Source: an uncultured Eubacteriales bacterium (GTDB taxonomy: Bacteria; Bacillota; Clostridia; Oscillospirales; Acutalibacteraceae). Taken from it: a stretch of 64,000 nucleotides of DNA. The DNA lies in contig CAKSQZ010000009.1 of NCBI GenBank assembly GCA_934486895.1, positions 1-64,000 of the forward strand, written 5' to 3'. Under the pieces are notes generated by a model. That model searched no databases. It had not been told where the DNA came from and saw nothing but the letters and a program-made list of their open reading frames with translations. Positions 52,601 through 61,336 of the stretch are shown piece after piece; positions within the stretch are counted from its first letter, which is position 1, and each line of letters starts with the position of its first letter. A program made the position numbers and the translations under genes.

Positions 52601-53845
52601 TTACATTCCGAAAAGGAATGCCCCTATTTTTTTTACCGAATAAAGTAGACTGATCCTATCAACACTTTCTGCTGCGTATATTTTGTATTCGCATAACTTC
52701 TCTTCCCCAACACTTACGGTCAAAGTTCCAAGTTGTGTTCCGCTTTTAACCGGTGCCTCAATGCTTTCCACAAGTTTGATATCTGTTTTCAGCTTGCTTT
52801 TATCGCCCTTTTTCAACAGCACTTTGCTTAATGTGTCGATCTGTGTTTCAACGCTTGATTTTATGCCTTTTGTAACAGCAACGCTTCCTATGCCTGAAAG
52901 GTCGATATCAGGTGCACCTAAGGTGTAGTTTGCAAAGCCGTAGTCCAAAAGCTTCTTTGCACCTGTAAACCTGTCATTTGAGCTTTCCGCTGCCATAACA
53001 ACCGCTATAAGCTCCATTCCATCGCGTTTGGCAGACGCGGCAAGGCAAAACCCCGCTTTATCTGTTGTACCTGTTTTGAGCCCTGTTGCGCCCATATAAA
53101 AGCGAACAAGCTTATTGGTGTTCACAAGTTCGGTTTTGCCGCCTCGTAATGAATCCATCCATATTGTTGTGTATTTTTTTATCGTATCGTGGCTTAAAAG
53201 CTCTTTAGACATCAGTGCAATATCATAAGCACTTGTGTAATGCCCTTCTTCGTCCAATCCGCAGGCGTTTTTAAAAACCGTGTTCTTCATTCCGAGTTCT
53301 GCTGCACGCTCGTTCATGCGCGCTACAAAGCTTTCTTCACTGCCGCATATATGTTCGGCAAGTGCAACACTTGCATCGTTTGCCGATGCAACTGCAGCGG
53401 CTTTCAGAAGTTCATCCACTGTCATAGTTTCGCCGGGTTCAAGCCAGATCTGTGATCCGCCCATAGAAGCCGCGTGATCGCTTGTTGTAACTTTATCCGA
53501 AAGCGAGATTTTCCCGCTGTCGATAGCTTCAACGGTGAGAAGCAATGTCATTATTTTGGTTATAGAAGCAGGTGATAGTTTTTCGTTTGCATTATTTTGA
53601 TATAATGTCTTCCCTGTCGATCTTTCCAAAAGCACGACCGATTTTGCCTTTATTTCCGGAACAGAGTTCATAGGTATTGTTGAAGCAAAGTCGGTAGGTT
53701 CAAGTGTCAGATCAGACGAATAATACTCCGTTGCAATAGATTTATCAACAGCTTTTGCGAAATTTTCAGCGGGATCTATTGTGTCGGCTGCAGCATAAAC
53801 GCAAAAAGTGCATAAGCACAGTAATATGCAAATAAGTTTTTTCAC
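52601..53845 (-). CDS. D-alanyl-D-alanine carboxypeptidase (DacF/PBP5-like)
   Basis: A 414-residue secreted penicillin-binding protein. It has a signal peptide (MKKLICILLCLCTFCVYAAA), the catalytic SITK (S94-K97), SAN in VASANDASV and KTGT, then the C-terminal beta domain and a short hydrophobic end. It trims pentapeptides of peptidoglycan. GTG at 53845 is chosen because AGGGG precedes it and it directly opens the signal peptide. Confidence 0.92.
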   Translation of the reverse strand: MKKLICILLCLCTFCVYAAADTIDPAENFAKAVDKSIATEYYSSDLTLEPTDFASTIPMNSVPEIKAKSVVLLERSTGKTLYQNNANEKLSPASITKIMTLLLTVEAIDSGKISLSDKVTTSDHAASMGGSQIWLEPGETMTVDELLKAAAVASANDASVALAEHICGSEESFVARMNERAAELGMKNTVFKNACGLDEEGHYTSAYDIALMSKELLSHDTIKKYTTIWMDSLRGGKTELVNTNKLVRFYMGATGLKTGTTDKAGFCLAASAKRDGMELIAVVMAAESSNDRFTGAKKLLDYGFANYTLGAPDIDLSGIGSVAVTKGIKSSVETQIDTLSKVLLKKGDKSKLKTDIKLVESIEAPVKSGTQLGTLTVSVGEEKLCEYKIYAAESVDRISLLYSVKKIGAFLFGM

Positions 53846-53906
53846 AAAAAACACGCCCCTAATCATAATACAGTTAATGTATATGACCGAAAGCGTGTTT
53901 AAATGA

Positions 53907-56612
53907 TTATTCTTCGCTGTTGCCGGAGGACGAACCGGCAGAAGAAGATCTTGACGACGAACTCGAAGAATTTGACGAACTCGAGGATGAGCTTGACGAC
54001 GAGCTTGATGATGAGCTTGATGATGAGCTTGACGACGAATTCGACGATGAACCCGACGACGATCCTGAGGAAGAACTTAAGTTATATTTAGACCAGTCAA
54101 TAGAGTGACCGCTGTGATCCGTGCAAACAGGCATATAATCTTTCTTGAACCAACCGACGCCGGTGTTGCCGCATCCGGAGTTTGCGACCATGCCACTTGA
54201 TCTGCAATATTTCACAAGCACGGCATCGTCAGTCTTTGGAAATTCCTTATATTTTAGATTTGAATGCACCTTTCGCATAACAGCTCGCCAAATACGAAGC
54301 GCAGGGTTGGTACCGCCGTAAATTCTTGTCATAGCTTCGTTTTCATCGATACCAAACCAAACTGAAGCGACATAATAAGGTGTTCCGCCGACAAACCAGC
54401 GGTCTTTAGTGTCGGTCGTTGTACCTGTTTTACTGATTATATCCCACCTGCCGAAAGCAGCGGGTGAACCTGTACCATTTTCGGTTACGAGCTGAAGCAT
54501 CTCGTTCATTACTTTGGATGTTCCCTGACTCATAGCAACGGTGGGTTTATCCGGTTCAAGAATAACATCCTCACCTTTATGATCGGTTACTTTAGTATAT
54601 GTCATAGGACGATAGTAATATCCGAGATTTCCGAATGTTGCATAGGCAGCTGTAAGTTCGGTAGTTGTACAACCATATGCTGATCCGCCAAGCGCCAAGG
54701 ACGACTCTGTAAGGTCGGTAACATTTCTTCCGTCAACCTCTTTGGATTCAACATATGTGCTGATTCCCATATTCTTCGTCAGAAAATCAAACGATTTCTG
54801 AAGCCCCAGTTTTTGTACGAGTTTAACGGGAATTGTGTTGAGCGATTGCTCAAGCGCATAAAGTACCGTTACATTTCCCGAATAATAACCCGAATAGTTA
54901 ACAGGCCATTTTGAAACTTTTTCGCCGCTTTCAAGCTTTGTAACAGGGCCGTCCACCATGCGAGAACCGTAGGTGATAACATTGTATTCGATTGCGGGAG
55001 CGTAGCAGGAAATCGGCTTTATTGCAGAACCTGTCTGACGGGGATTGGTTGCACGGTTGAAAAGACGATTGCCTGTTTTTTCACCTCGGCCGCCGACAAG
55101 TCCGACAATGTTACCTTTATAATCCATAACGGTCATTGCAGCCTGCGGTGTTCTGTTGTTTTTAGTTACGACCTTTGCAAAATTATCATCATCTTTAAAT
55201 ACCGCTTCGAGTGTTTTTTGAACATCGACATTCTGTGCTGTGTAGATCTTATATCCGCCTCTGAAAAGATCTGATTCGGCTTTTTCCCGTGTGCAGTCAA
55301 GCTTTTGTGAAAGATCGGTTATAACCTGATCTATACAAGCGTCAACATACCACGAGTAATACTTCTCATCGCTCTTTTCGGTTCTCGAAAGAGTCGGTTG
55401 AGGATCAGATCTAAGTCCCAAATCTGCGGATTTAGCTTCATCTCTCTGTTCTTCGGTGATATATCCGTTTTTGCACATTTCATCAAGAACCCAATTGCGG
55501 CGATTCTTGTTGTTTTCAGGATAATCAAACGGGTCATAGTTTGAAGGAGATTTTGTTATTGCCGCAAGAGCAGCCGACTGAACGAGCGTCAGCTCGGACG
55601 CCTTTTTATCAAAATAGTAATACGATGCAACTTCAACACCGTCAACGCCGGAGCCGAGATGTATAGTATTGAGATATGCAGCAAGAATATCGTCTTTTGC
55701 ATAGTTTTTCTCAAGGTATCTTGCGCGCATAATCTCGCGGATCTTACGCATATATCCCGAAACACCATCGGTCGCGTCATCCTTGGTGAGGTTTTTAACA
55801 AGCTGCTGAGTTATGGTGGAACCGCCCTGCTGAGAGCCTAAAAAGCCTGTCATTTCATTCAGAAGAGCCGCAACTGTTCTCTTCCAGTCAACGCCCTCGT
55901 GATCCTTAAAACGCTTGTCTTCCGCAGAAATAAAAGCATTCTGCATATACTCCGGTATTTCCTCAAGACTTATCCAAACACGGTTTTGATCCGCATGCAG
56001 TCTTGTCAACTCGACATCGTTTCCCTCACTGTCGGTGGCGTATATAATAGTTGTATAATCAAGCTGAAGATTATACAGATCATTGTCAACAGTATCGTCT
56101 ACAAAGGCAAAAACATAGACCATGAAAGCACCGATAAACAGGCAGATCGAAATAACACCTACAAGAAAGATCGAAATAATTGCTCTGCCTATTCTGCGAG
56201 GGACAGACTTTTTCTTTTTTGCTTTGCCTTTTTTTCCGCGGCTTTTACTTGAACTGCGGCGAGAAGATCGGGAGTCGTCAATGTTATCGTTATCAATTAT
56301 TTTAAAATCATCTGAAATAAAAGGTTGACTGTCATCATAGTCACCGTAATCATCATACCGCTTAGGCGGGTCTTCATAGTAATCATCTTCATAATATCCG
56401 GATTCAGCAGGTGAATCATTATAAGGTTTGACGGGCTCGAACATTTTTGTACCGTCTGGATCGAAATCCTCAGGCACGTCCTTCGGAATATCTATATTAG
56501 ACCTAATATCATCATAAGACTCGGATCTGTTGTTTTCTGCGAAAAGCGAGTCCCAGTCAAAATCAGCGGAAGTATCACCTGATTCAAATAAATCATCCCA
56601 TTTATCAGACAT
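53907..56612 (-). CDS. Class A penicillin-binding protein with Ser-rich tail
   Basis: A 901-residue bifunctional glycosyltransferase/transpeptidase. Residues 1-140 form an acidic then basic cytoplasmic region; a membrane helix spans about 144-170. The GT51 block has SAEDKRFKDHEGVDW and QQGGSTITQQLVKNL; the transpeptidase has GSAIKP, the SLN motif and SKTGTTTDTKDRWF. About 57 residues at the end are almost all serine, encoded by a 12-base repeat (53908-54080). It has its own promoter and lies upstream of the carboxypeptidase gene. Confidence 0.93.
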   Translation of the reverse strand: MSDKWDDLFESGDTSADFDWDSLFAENNRSESYDDIRSNIDIPKDVPEDFDPDGTKMFEPVKPYNDSPAESGYYEDDYYEDPPKRYDDYGDYDDSQPFISDDFKIIDNDNIDDSRSSRRSSSKSRGKKGKAKKKKSVPRRIGRAIISIFLVGVISICLFIGAFMVYVFAFVDDTVDNDLYNLQLDYTTIIYATDSEGNDVELTRLHADQNRVWISLEEIPEYMQNAFISAEDKRFKDHEGVDWKRTVAALLNEMTGFLGSQQGGSTITQQLVKNLTKDDATDGVSGYMRKIREIMRARYLEKNYAKDDILAAYLNTIHLGSGVDGVEVASYYYFDKKASELTLVQSAALAAITKSPSNYDPFDYPENNKNRRNWVLDEMCKNGYITEEQRDEAKSADLGLRSDPQPTLSRTEKSDEKYYSWYVDACIDQVITDLSQKLDCTREKAESDLFRGGYKIYTAQNVDVQKTLEAVFKDDDNFAKVVTKNNRTPQAAMTVMDYKGNIVGLVGGRGEKTGNRLFNRATNPRQTGSAIKPISCYAPAIEYNVITYGSRMVDGPVTKLESGEKVSKWPVNYSGYYSGNVTVLYALEQSLNTIPVKLVQKLGLQKSFDFLTKNMGISTYVESKEVDGRNVTDLTESSLALGGSAYGCTTTELTAAYATFGNLGYYYRPMTYTKVTDHKGEDVILEPDKPTVAMSQGTSKVMNEMLQLVTENGTGSPAAFGRWDIISKTGTTTDTKDRWFVGGTPYYVASVWFGIDENEAMTRIYGGTNPALRIWRAVMRKVHSNLKYKEFPKTDDAVLVKYCRSSGMVANSGCGNTGVGWFKKDYMPVCTDHSGHSIDWSKYNLSSSSGSSSGSSSNSSSSSSSSSSSSSSSSSSSSSSNSSSSSSRSSSAGSSSGNSEE
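53965..54064 (-). repeat. 12-base tandem repeats coding for polyserine
   Basis: The plus strand shows GAYGAYGAGCTT units, about seven in a row with drift, which on the coding strand are serine codons (AGC TCR TCR TCR). The repeats sit in frame in the C-terminus of the penicillin-binding protein and could change in number by slippage without a frameshift. Confidence 0.8.
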
Positions 56613-56684
56613 CTTTTAACCTTCTTTCCCGTTTATGCGGTACGGAAATCCGTATTGTCGTTAGGTGAAACAAGTTCATTGAGA

Positions 56685-56713
56685 ATTATAACATATAATT
56701 TCAAAAATATCAA
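56685..56713 (-). promoter_or_regulatory. SigA promoter of the penicillin-binding protein gene
   Basis: On the minus strand TTGATA (56713-56708), 17 bases, TATAAT (56690-56685). Confidence 0.8.
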
Positions 56714-56809
56714 CTTACAATTTTTTTACCTTTATTACTATTTGTTAAGATTATTTTTAATTAATATGTTCAAAATAATACCGATAAATAAAACTTTAGG
56801 TGTGATTAA

Positions 56810-57103
56810 ATGAAAAGAGCTTATTTGCTAATTATTCCCTCGGTTTTTCTCGCTGTTGTGATAGGATTTGCGGTGGTTTTAGGTCTGTTTTCAAACAATG
56901 CAAAGGCAACTCAGCCGACATATATTTTGAAGGAATACAGCGGAAAAGTGGCGCTGTTTACAGAAAACAGCACCACCCCTTATGAAATATATGATATTTA
57001 TATTGAGTCGCTGCCCAACAGCGACAGAGAAAAGCTTGAGAACGGCATTACCCTGCACAATGAAACTCAGCTCAACCGCTTGCTTGAAGATTATGACGGC
57101 TGA
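56810..57103 (+). CDS. Small membrane-anchored protein with BofC C-domain-like end
   Basis: A 97-residue protein with an N-terminal membrane or signal segment (about 4-27) and an exported domain of about 60 residues, YILKEYSGKVALF to LLEDYDG. Spacing and pattern resemble the C-terminal domain of BofC, a forespore protein controlling SpoIVB in Bacillus. This is my reading by eye and not a proven homology. It is read divergently from the penicillin-binding protein gene and overlaps the convergent radC end by 13 bases. Confidence 0.6.
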   Translation: MKRAYLLIIPSVFLAVVIGFAVVLGLFSNNAKATQPTYILKEYSGKVALFTENSTTPYEIYDIYIESLPNSDREKLENGITLHNETQLNRLLEDYDG

Positions 57104-57840
57104 TTAAAAATATACGAATATGCCGATGAATTTCGCATTGAAACATAATCGTCATCTGTCAGAATAATGTGATCGATAACTTTGCAATCAACAGTTCTGA
57201 GCAGCCCGACAATTCTTTTTGTGGTGACTATATCATCGTCACTCGGCAGAGCGAGTCCGCTCGGATGGTTATGGCTTAAAACGGCGTAAGGCGCATTGCT
57301 GACAGCGACCTCGGAAACAAGCTTTTTGCAGATGATCTCCGAATTGAATGTTCCGCCTCCGCCGATCTCCATCCAACGGATTATACGCATTTTTGCATCG
57401 AGCAGTATTGCCGACGGCATTTCGGTTCTTGCGCCGAGATATTTAGACCTGAGAAAATGAGCCATATCATTAACCGACGCCATAGACGATTTTGAACTGC
57501 AGGTATCCTCAATATAAACGCTTGCCGCCGCAGGAACAAGCTTTATCATAAAAGCAGTGGATTCTCCGACGCCTTCAACCTGCATAAGCTCGTCAAACGA
57601 GGCGTTCAGCACGCCTGAAAAAGAGCCGAATCTGTCAAGCAGACGATGGGCGAGCGGATTTGTGTCGCCTCTCGGAATAGACATGAAAAGCATCATTTCA
57701 AGCATTTCATGCGGCAAGAACGCTTTAACACCGTTTTTTATAAACTTTTCCCGCATTCTTTTCCGATGCCCGCTGTGCATCGGCTTTTTGCTTTTATTGT
57801 TTGATTTTTCTGCTTCCGGGCTTGACAAGTTCGATTTCAC
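57091..57840 (-). CDS. radC: RadC/JAB domain protein
   Basis: A 249-residue RadC family protein: helix-hairpin-helix region (VLNASFDELMQVEGVGESTA) and a JAB metalloprotease-like domain with LSHNHPSG and PSDDD. Despite the name a repair role is not established. The start is uncertain: GTG at 57840 or TTG at 57828, which has GGCGGGTG nine bases upstream. It overlaps pyrE. Confidence 0.9.
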   Translation of the reverse strand: MKSNLSSPEAEKSNNKSKKPMHSGHRKRMREKFIKNGVKAFLPHEMLEMMLFMSIPRGDTNPLAHRLLDRFGSFSGVLNASFDELMQVEGVGESTAFMIKLVPAAASVYIEDTCSSKSSMASVNDMAHFLRSKYLGARTEMPSAILLDAKMRIIRWMEIGGGGTFNSEIICKKLVSEVAVSNAPYAVLSHNHPSGLALPSDDDIVTTKRIVGLLRTVDCKVIDHIILTDDDYVSMRNSSAYSYIFNQPS

Positions 57841-58378
57841 CCGCCTTGCAAAGCGGACATTCCTCCGCTTCGTATGATTTTATATCCATAGACAAAAGAG
57901 ATTTGATAGGTGCACCGAAATCGATCTTACCGCCGGTTCTGTCAACAATAACACCGACGCCGGCGACAACTCCGCCTGCCTGTTTAACAAGATCGATAAC
58001 CTCTCTTACAGAACCTCCTGTTGTTACGACATCTTCAACTACAAGCACGCGCTGACCGGGCTTTACGGCAAAACCTCTGCGAAGAGTCATAACACCGTTT
58101 TCACGCTCTGCAAAGAAATTTTCGACTTTAAGCGTTCTGCTGACTTCATAAGCCATCTGAACAGCGCCGAGAGCCGGACCTATAACTAGCTCGATATTAT
58201 CGTTCTTAAATTCGTCGGCAAGCATAGCGCAAAGTTCTTCACTGTATTTTGTGTTGCGGAAAAGCATAGCGCATTGCATATACTTATCAGAATGTCTGCC
58301 TGAAGTGAGCAAAAAATGCCCCTCTTTAAGAACGCCCGCCTCTTTAAGAACTTCGATAACCCTTTTTTCGTTTACCAT
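57794..58378 (-). CDS. pyrE: Orotate phosphoribosyltransferase
   Basis: A 194-residue PRTase making OMP. The PRPP motif is VLVVEDVVTTGGSV and the N-terminal block FLLTSGRHSDKYMQ is typical. The C-terminus carries an extra CPLCKAG segment. ATG at 58378 is preferred over the GTG at 58387. It is downstream of a DnaI-like gene and apart from other pyr genes. Confidence 0.94.
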   Translation of the reverse strand: MVNEKRVIEVLKEAGVLKEGHFLLTSGRHSDKYMQCAMLFRNTKYSEELCAMLADEFKNDNIELVIGPALGAVQMAYEVSRTLKVENFFAERENGVMTLRRGFAVKPGQRVLVVEDVVTTGGSVREVIDLVKQAGGVVAGVGVIVDRTGGKIDFGAPIKSLLSMDIKSYEAEECPLCKAGEIELVKPGSRKIKQ

Positions 58379-58400
58379 TTTCTCCACACCTTTCTTGATA

Positions 58401-59342
58401 TCAGCCCTGAAGCCTTATATCACGACCGATAAATTCAAAGCAGCGATAACAGCCCACAATTCTTGAAACCACACGCTCGGTATACATCTTTTCAAGCTCA
58501 CGAACATCAAGATTTGTGCTTATTATTACAGGCTTTGAATTTAAAAGCCGTGTGTTTATTATTTCAAAAATGACGCTTTTTGCGAACTGAGACGAAAACT
58601 CTGTTCCGAGATCGTCGATTATAAGCAAGTCACAGTTGCAGACATTCTCAAGCGTCATATTGCTGTTCTGAGAAAAATGCTCGTTTTCGATCCGACTGAG
58701 AATATTTCGAAGCGGAGCGTATATAACCCCTGCACCTTTTTCGGTCGCGATACCTGCGATAGCAAGGGATAAATGTGTCTTGCCGAGCCCGGTTGCTCCC
58801 GTGAACATCAGACTTTCGCTGTTCTTATTGAAATTTTCAGCATAGTCTTTGCAGTAATCAAAAATTTTCTGCATAGTCTTGCGGTTTTCTTCGGGATAAA
58901 GATTTATATCGAATGAATCGAATGTGCATTTATCAAGAGGTGTCGATCTGTTAAGATCGTCATAAGCTAGTTTTCTTGCTAGCTTTTTCACGCATACACA
59001 AAGTTTACCGTCTTTTTGATAGCCCGTGTCATTGCATAGACTGCATTCATATTTCGGCAGAAGATCGTCATAAGAAATGCCGATTTCGTTCATGATCTCT
59101 TTTCTTCTCTTCTGAAGATCGAGATTTAATTTTGAGGTTGCTTCAATTCCCGATTTATCACCCGAAATAGCATATCTTGCGGCTGCAACAGCGCTTGAAG
59201 CGAGCTGTTTTTCAATAGATTCGAGTTCGGGGTATTTAACATAAAGCTTTAACTTTTTGTCAGTTGCCGCCTGCATTTCAGTTTGTCTGCGTTTTTCAAG
59301 GGCTTTAAATGCATCGGTATAAAATTTTCTGTCGATACTCAT
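58401..59342 (-). CDS. DnaI/DnaC-like helicase loader ATPase
   Basis: A 313-residue AAA+ protein: an N-terminal helical part, a zinc-binding cluster (CSLCNDTGY; CVCVKK), Walker A FTGATGLGKTHL and Walker B LLIIDDLGTE. It would load the replicative helicase. It follows the DnaD-like gene by 12 bases, as expected for a primosome pair. Confidence 0.9.
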   Translation of the reverse strand: MSIDRKFYTDAFKALEKRRQTEMQAATDKKLKLYVKYPELESIEKQLASSAVAAARYAISGDKSGIEATSKLNLDLQKRRKEIMNEIGISYDDLLPKYECSLCNDTGYQKDGKLCVCVKKLARKLAYDDLNRSTPLDKCTFDSFDINLYPEENRKTMQKIFDYCKDYAENFNKNSESLMFTGATGLGKTHLSLAIAGIATEKGAGVIYAPLRNILSRIENEHFSQNSNMTLENVCNCDLLIIDDLGTEFSSQFAKSVIFEIINTRLLNSKPVIISTNLDVRELEKMYTERVVSRIVGCYRCFEFIGRDIRLQG

Positions 59343-59354
59343 AAACAGCCCCCC

Positions 59355-60290
59355 TTAATTAAATTGATTGAATTTGCTCTTTAAATTATCCACATTGTAG
59401 GACGATTTTGTGCTCGAAGATTTGGACTTTGAATTGTTCTCTTGCTCTTTTTCCGCAATTTCGCCCACATTCTCAATTCCAAGCTTATTCCACTTATCGA
59501 GGATTTTATTGATATATCCGAATCCAAGCTTACCTGTTGCATCAATACAGCGCTCATAAGCAGCTTCAAGCAACTCTTTTTTCAAGCCCCATTCGTTTAC
59601 CCAGCAATCGGCATACTCGCCCTCTTTTTTTGTCGGTTTGCGATGAGGTATACCAAACGCACTTTCAACAATTCCCCATGCAGACTTACGAAGATACAGC
59701 TTTTTAAGCTGTTCTTCTGCGTCTTTTACATTTTGAACACCATCGCGTGCCCAGCCGATACACATATTTTCAATATACGAAAAGCCTTTAACTCCTTCCG
59801 CCGCAGCATACTGAACCGCCATTAAAATCACTGCCGGATCCAATCCCTGATTATCGTGAAGCCAGATCATTGTTGAAACTTCCGACGGCGATACAAGTCT
59901 TCCGAGCATACGCTGGGCTTCTGTCATCATAGCTTTAAGCCGTTCGTCCTCTGAACAACGAACAGCTGCTTCATGCGCTTTAGGCTTGGATTTGGTCATC
60001 AAGTTGTGCTTTTCATCTGAATCTTTAGGCTTAACTTCGGTGCTATCTGTCAAAACAACGGTTTCGTCGTTTATAAGAACGCTACGCTGAACCCAAAAAT
60101 TCAAAGCGTCAATTATTTCATTTTCAGTAGTCCCGAGCTTACTTGCAATTTCGGAGTTATCACTGCCTGAAACACAGAGTATCAGCGCTTTAATCTGCAT
60201 TTCCGAACATAGCTTTATATGGTCGGCTGCAACCGAAAGCGGCATCGGAAACATATTAAAATACTCTTTAGGGTCGATACAAAATTTCAT
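59355..60290 (-). CDS. DnaD-domain primosomal protein
   Basis: A 311-residue protein with a winged-helix-like N-terminus (ALILCVSGSDNSEIASKLGTTENEIIDAL) and two DnaD-like C-terminal domains (MLGRLVSPSEVSTMIWLHD; AYERCIDATGKLGFGYINKIL). Similar proteins (DnaB/DnaD of Firmicutes) remodel DNA at the origin. It overlaps the XRE gene by ATGA. Confidence 0.88.
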   Translation of the reverse strand: MKFCIDPKEYFNMFPMPLSVAADHIKLCSEMQIKALILCVSGSDNSEIASKLGTTENEIIDALNFWVQRSVLINDETVVLTDSTEVKPKDSDEKHNLMTKSKPKAHEAAVRCSEDERLKAMMTEAQRMLGRLVSPSEVSTMIWLHDNQGLDPAVILMAVQYAAAEGVKGFSYIENMCIGWARDGVQNVKDAEEQLKKLYLRKSAWGIVESAFGIPHRKPTKKEGEYADCWVNEWGLKKELLEAAYERCIDATGKLGFGYINKILDKWNKLGIENVGEIAEKEQENNSKSKSSSTKSSYNVDNLKSKFNQFN

Positions 60291-60676
60291 TTTTTATTTT
60301 CCTCGTCCCCTAATGATTTGATAAACTCAGAAAGACGTCGTTTGTTTTCTTCACTTAAAAGACGGTAATTCATCAGAAGCATCTGTTCATCTTTGCGCTT
60401 AAACTCAGAATAAATATAATCGTTGTCTTTGGTTGGGTCTCGGAGTATTAATACACCTTTTTCAGTCATAGGATAAAAAAACGCATAAGGGTCAACACCG
60501 AAGATCCGGCACAATTTTATAAGATTTTTGTAGTTGGGGTTTGATCTTCCTGTTTCGTAATATGTATATGTTGTGCGGTCGACTTCAAGCAAATCGGCAA
60601 CCTCTTTTTGAGACAGCTTGGCTTCTTTTCTTAATAAACGTAGATTTTCCGCTATAAACAGTTTATCTTTTGACAA
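60287..60676 (-). CDS. XRE-type helix-turn-helix regulator
   Basis: A 129-residue protein with a Cro/CI-like HTH (LRLLRKEAKLSQKEVADLL then YYETGRSNPNYKNLIKLC) and a C-terminal tail of unknown role. TTG at 60676 is chosen since AGGCGGTGA lies just upstream; a GTG three codons earlier overlaps that site. As first gene before the DnaD and DnaI-like genes it may control them. Confidence 0.85.
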   Translation of the reverse strand: MSKDKLFIAENLRLLRKEAKLSQKEVADLLEVDRTTYTYYETGRSNPNYKNLIKLCRIFGVDPYAFFYPMTEKGVLILRDPTKDNDYIYSEFKRKDEQMLLMNYRLLSEENKRRLSEFIKSLGDEENKK

Positions 60677-60696
60677 AATTCTCACCGCCTTTAGTA

Positions 60697-60725
60697 ATTA
60701 TATACTATGAAGAAATAAAAAGCAA
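60697..60725 (-). promoter_or_regulatory. SigA-type promoter of the XRE-DnaD-DnaI operon
   Basis: On the minus strand TTGCTT (60725-60720), 17 bases, TATAAT (60702-60697). Confidence 0.6.
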
Positions 60726-60735
60726 CATTTATTTA

Positions 60736-60766
60736 TTGTTAGCTGTATAAAAAAATAGGTTGACAT
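60736..60766 (+). promoter_or_regulatory. Possible BirA operator of bioY
   Basis: TTGTTAGCT, 13 bases, GGTTGACAT resembles the BirA box (TTGTWAACC spaced to GGTTWACAA), seven of nine in each half. It overlaps the -35 of the bioY promoter, a fitting place for biotin-dependent repression. Confidence 0.45.
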
Positions 60767-60788
60767 TTGCCTGACATTATTGTATAAT
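60760..60788 (+). promoter_or_regulatory. SigA consensus promoter of bioY
   Basis: TTGACA (60760-60765), 17 bases, TATAAT (60783-60788). The ATG at 60809 lies about 20 bases on, so the leader is very short. Confidence 0.85.
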
Positions 60789-60808
60789 TGTCGCAGGAGT
60801 TGATAAAA

Positions 60809-61336
60809 ATGAAGAAAAAAACACTGTTTAACTTTATTCTTGCGGCAATATTCGCCGCAATCATTGCTGTATTGTCACAAATAGCAATACCGATAAGCGA
60901 GGTGCCGATGACGCTTCAAACTTTTGCTGTTGCACTTGCGGCATATTCGCTCGGAACAAAGTTTTCTGCACTGTCTGTCGGTGTTTATCTTGCGATAGGC
61001 GCTGTCGGAGTGCCGGTATTTGCGAATTTCAAAGGCGGGCTTTCCTGCTTTGCCGGTCCGACAGGCGGTTTTCTGATAGGCTTTATCTTTATGGCTGTTC
61101 TCTGCTCTCTTGCGATCAACATGAAAAACATAGCTTTGAAAATTCTTGTTTCCGCCGCAGGTCTGATAGTATGCCATATATTCGGAGTGGTTTGGTTTAT
61201 GATCGTGCTCGGCAGAGGCCTTTGGGATTCATTCCTTATTGCTTCTGCACCGTATCTTATAAAAGATGTTATTTCGCTTATACTCGCTTACTTTATCTCG
61301 ATGTCTATAAGAAAAGGTGTCAACAAGATCAGTTAG
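60809..61336 (+). CDS. bioY: Biotin ECF transporter S component BioY
   Basis: A 175-residue membrane protein with six helices and the BioY blocks VPMTLQTFAVALAAYSLG and GPTGGFLIGF. It binds biotin and pairs with the shared ECF module or acts alone. ATG at 60809 after AGGAG. It converges with and overlaps the next gene by eight bases. Confidence 0.93.
   Translation: MKKKTLFNFILAAIFAAIIAVLSQIAIPISEVPMTLQTFAVALAAYSLGTKFSALSVGVYLAIGAVGVPVFANFKGGLSCFAGPTGGFLIGFIFMAVLCSLAINMKNIALKILVSAAGLIVCHIFGVVWFMIVLGRGLWDSFLIASAPYLIKDVISLILAYFISMSIRKGVNKIS

Noticed and set aside
53965..54064. CRISPR-like array
   Set aside because: The units are 12 bases, without spacers and in frame with a protein; no cas genes are present.
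53920..54108. Acidic Asp/Glu-Leu repeat protein on the plus strand
   Set aside because: It is the antisense reading of the serine-repeat end of the penicillin-binding protein and has no start signal.
58401..60725. Prophage remnant
   Set aside because: Only the XRE/DnaD/DnaI trio is phage-like; no structural, integrase or lysis genes, and flanks are housekeeping.
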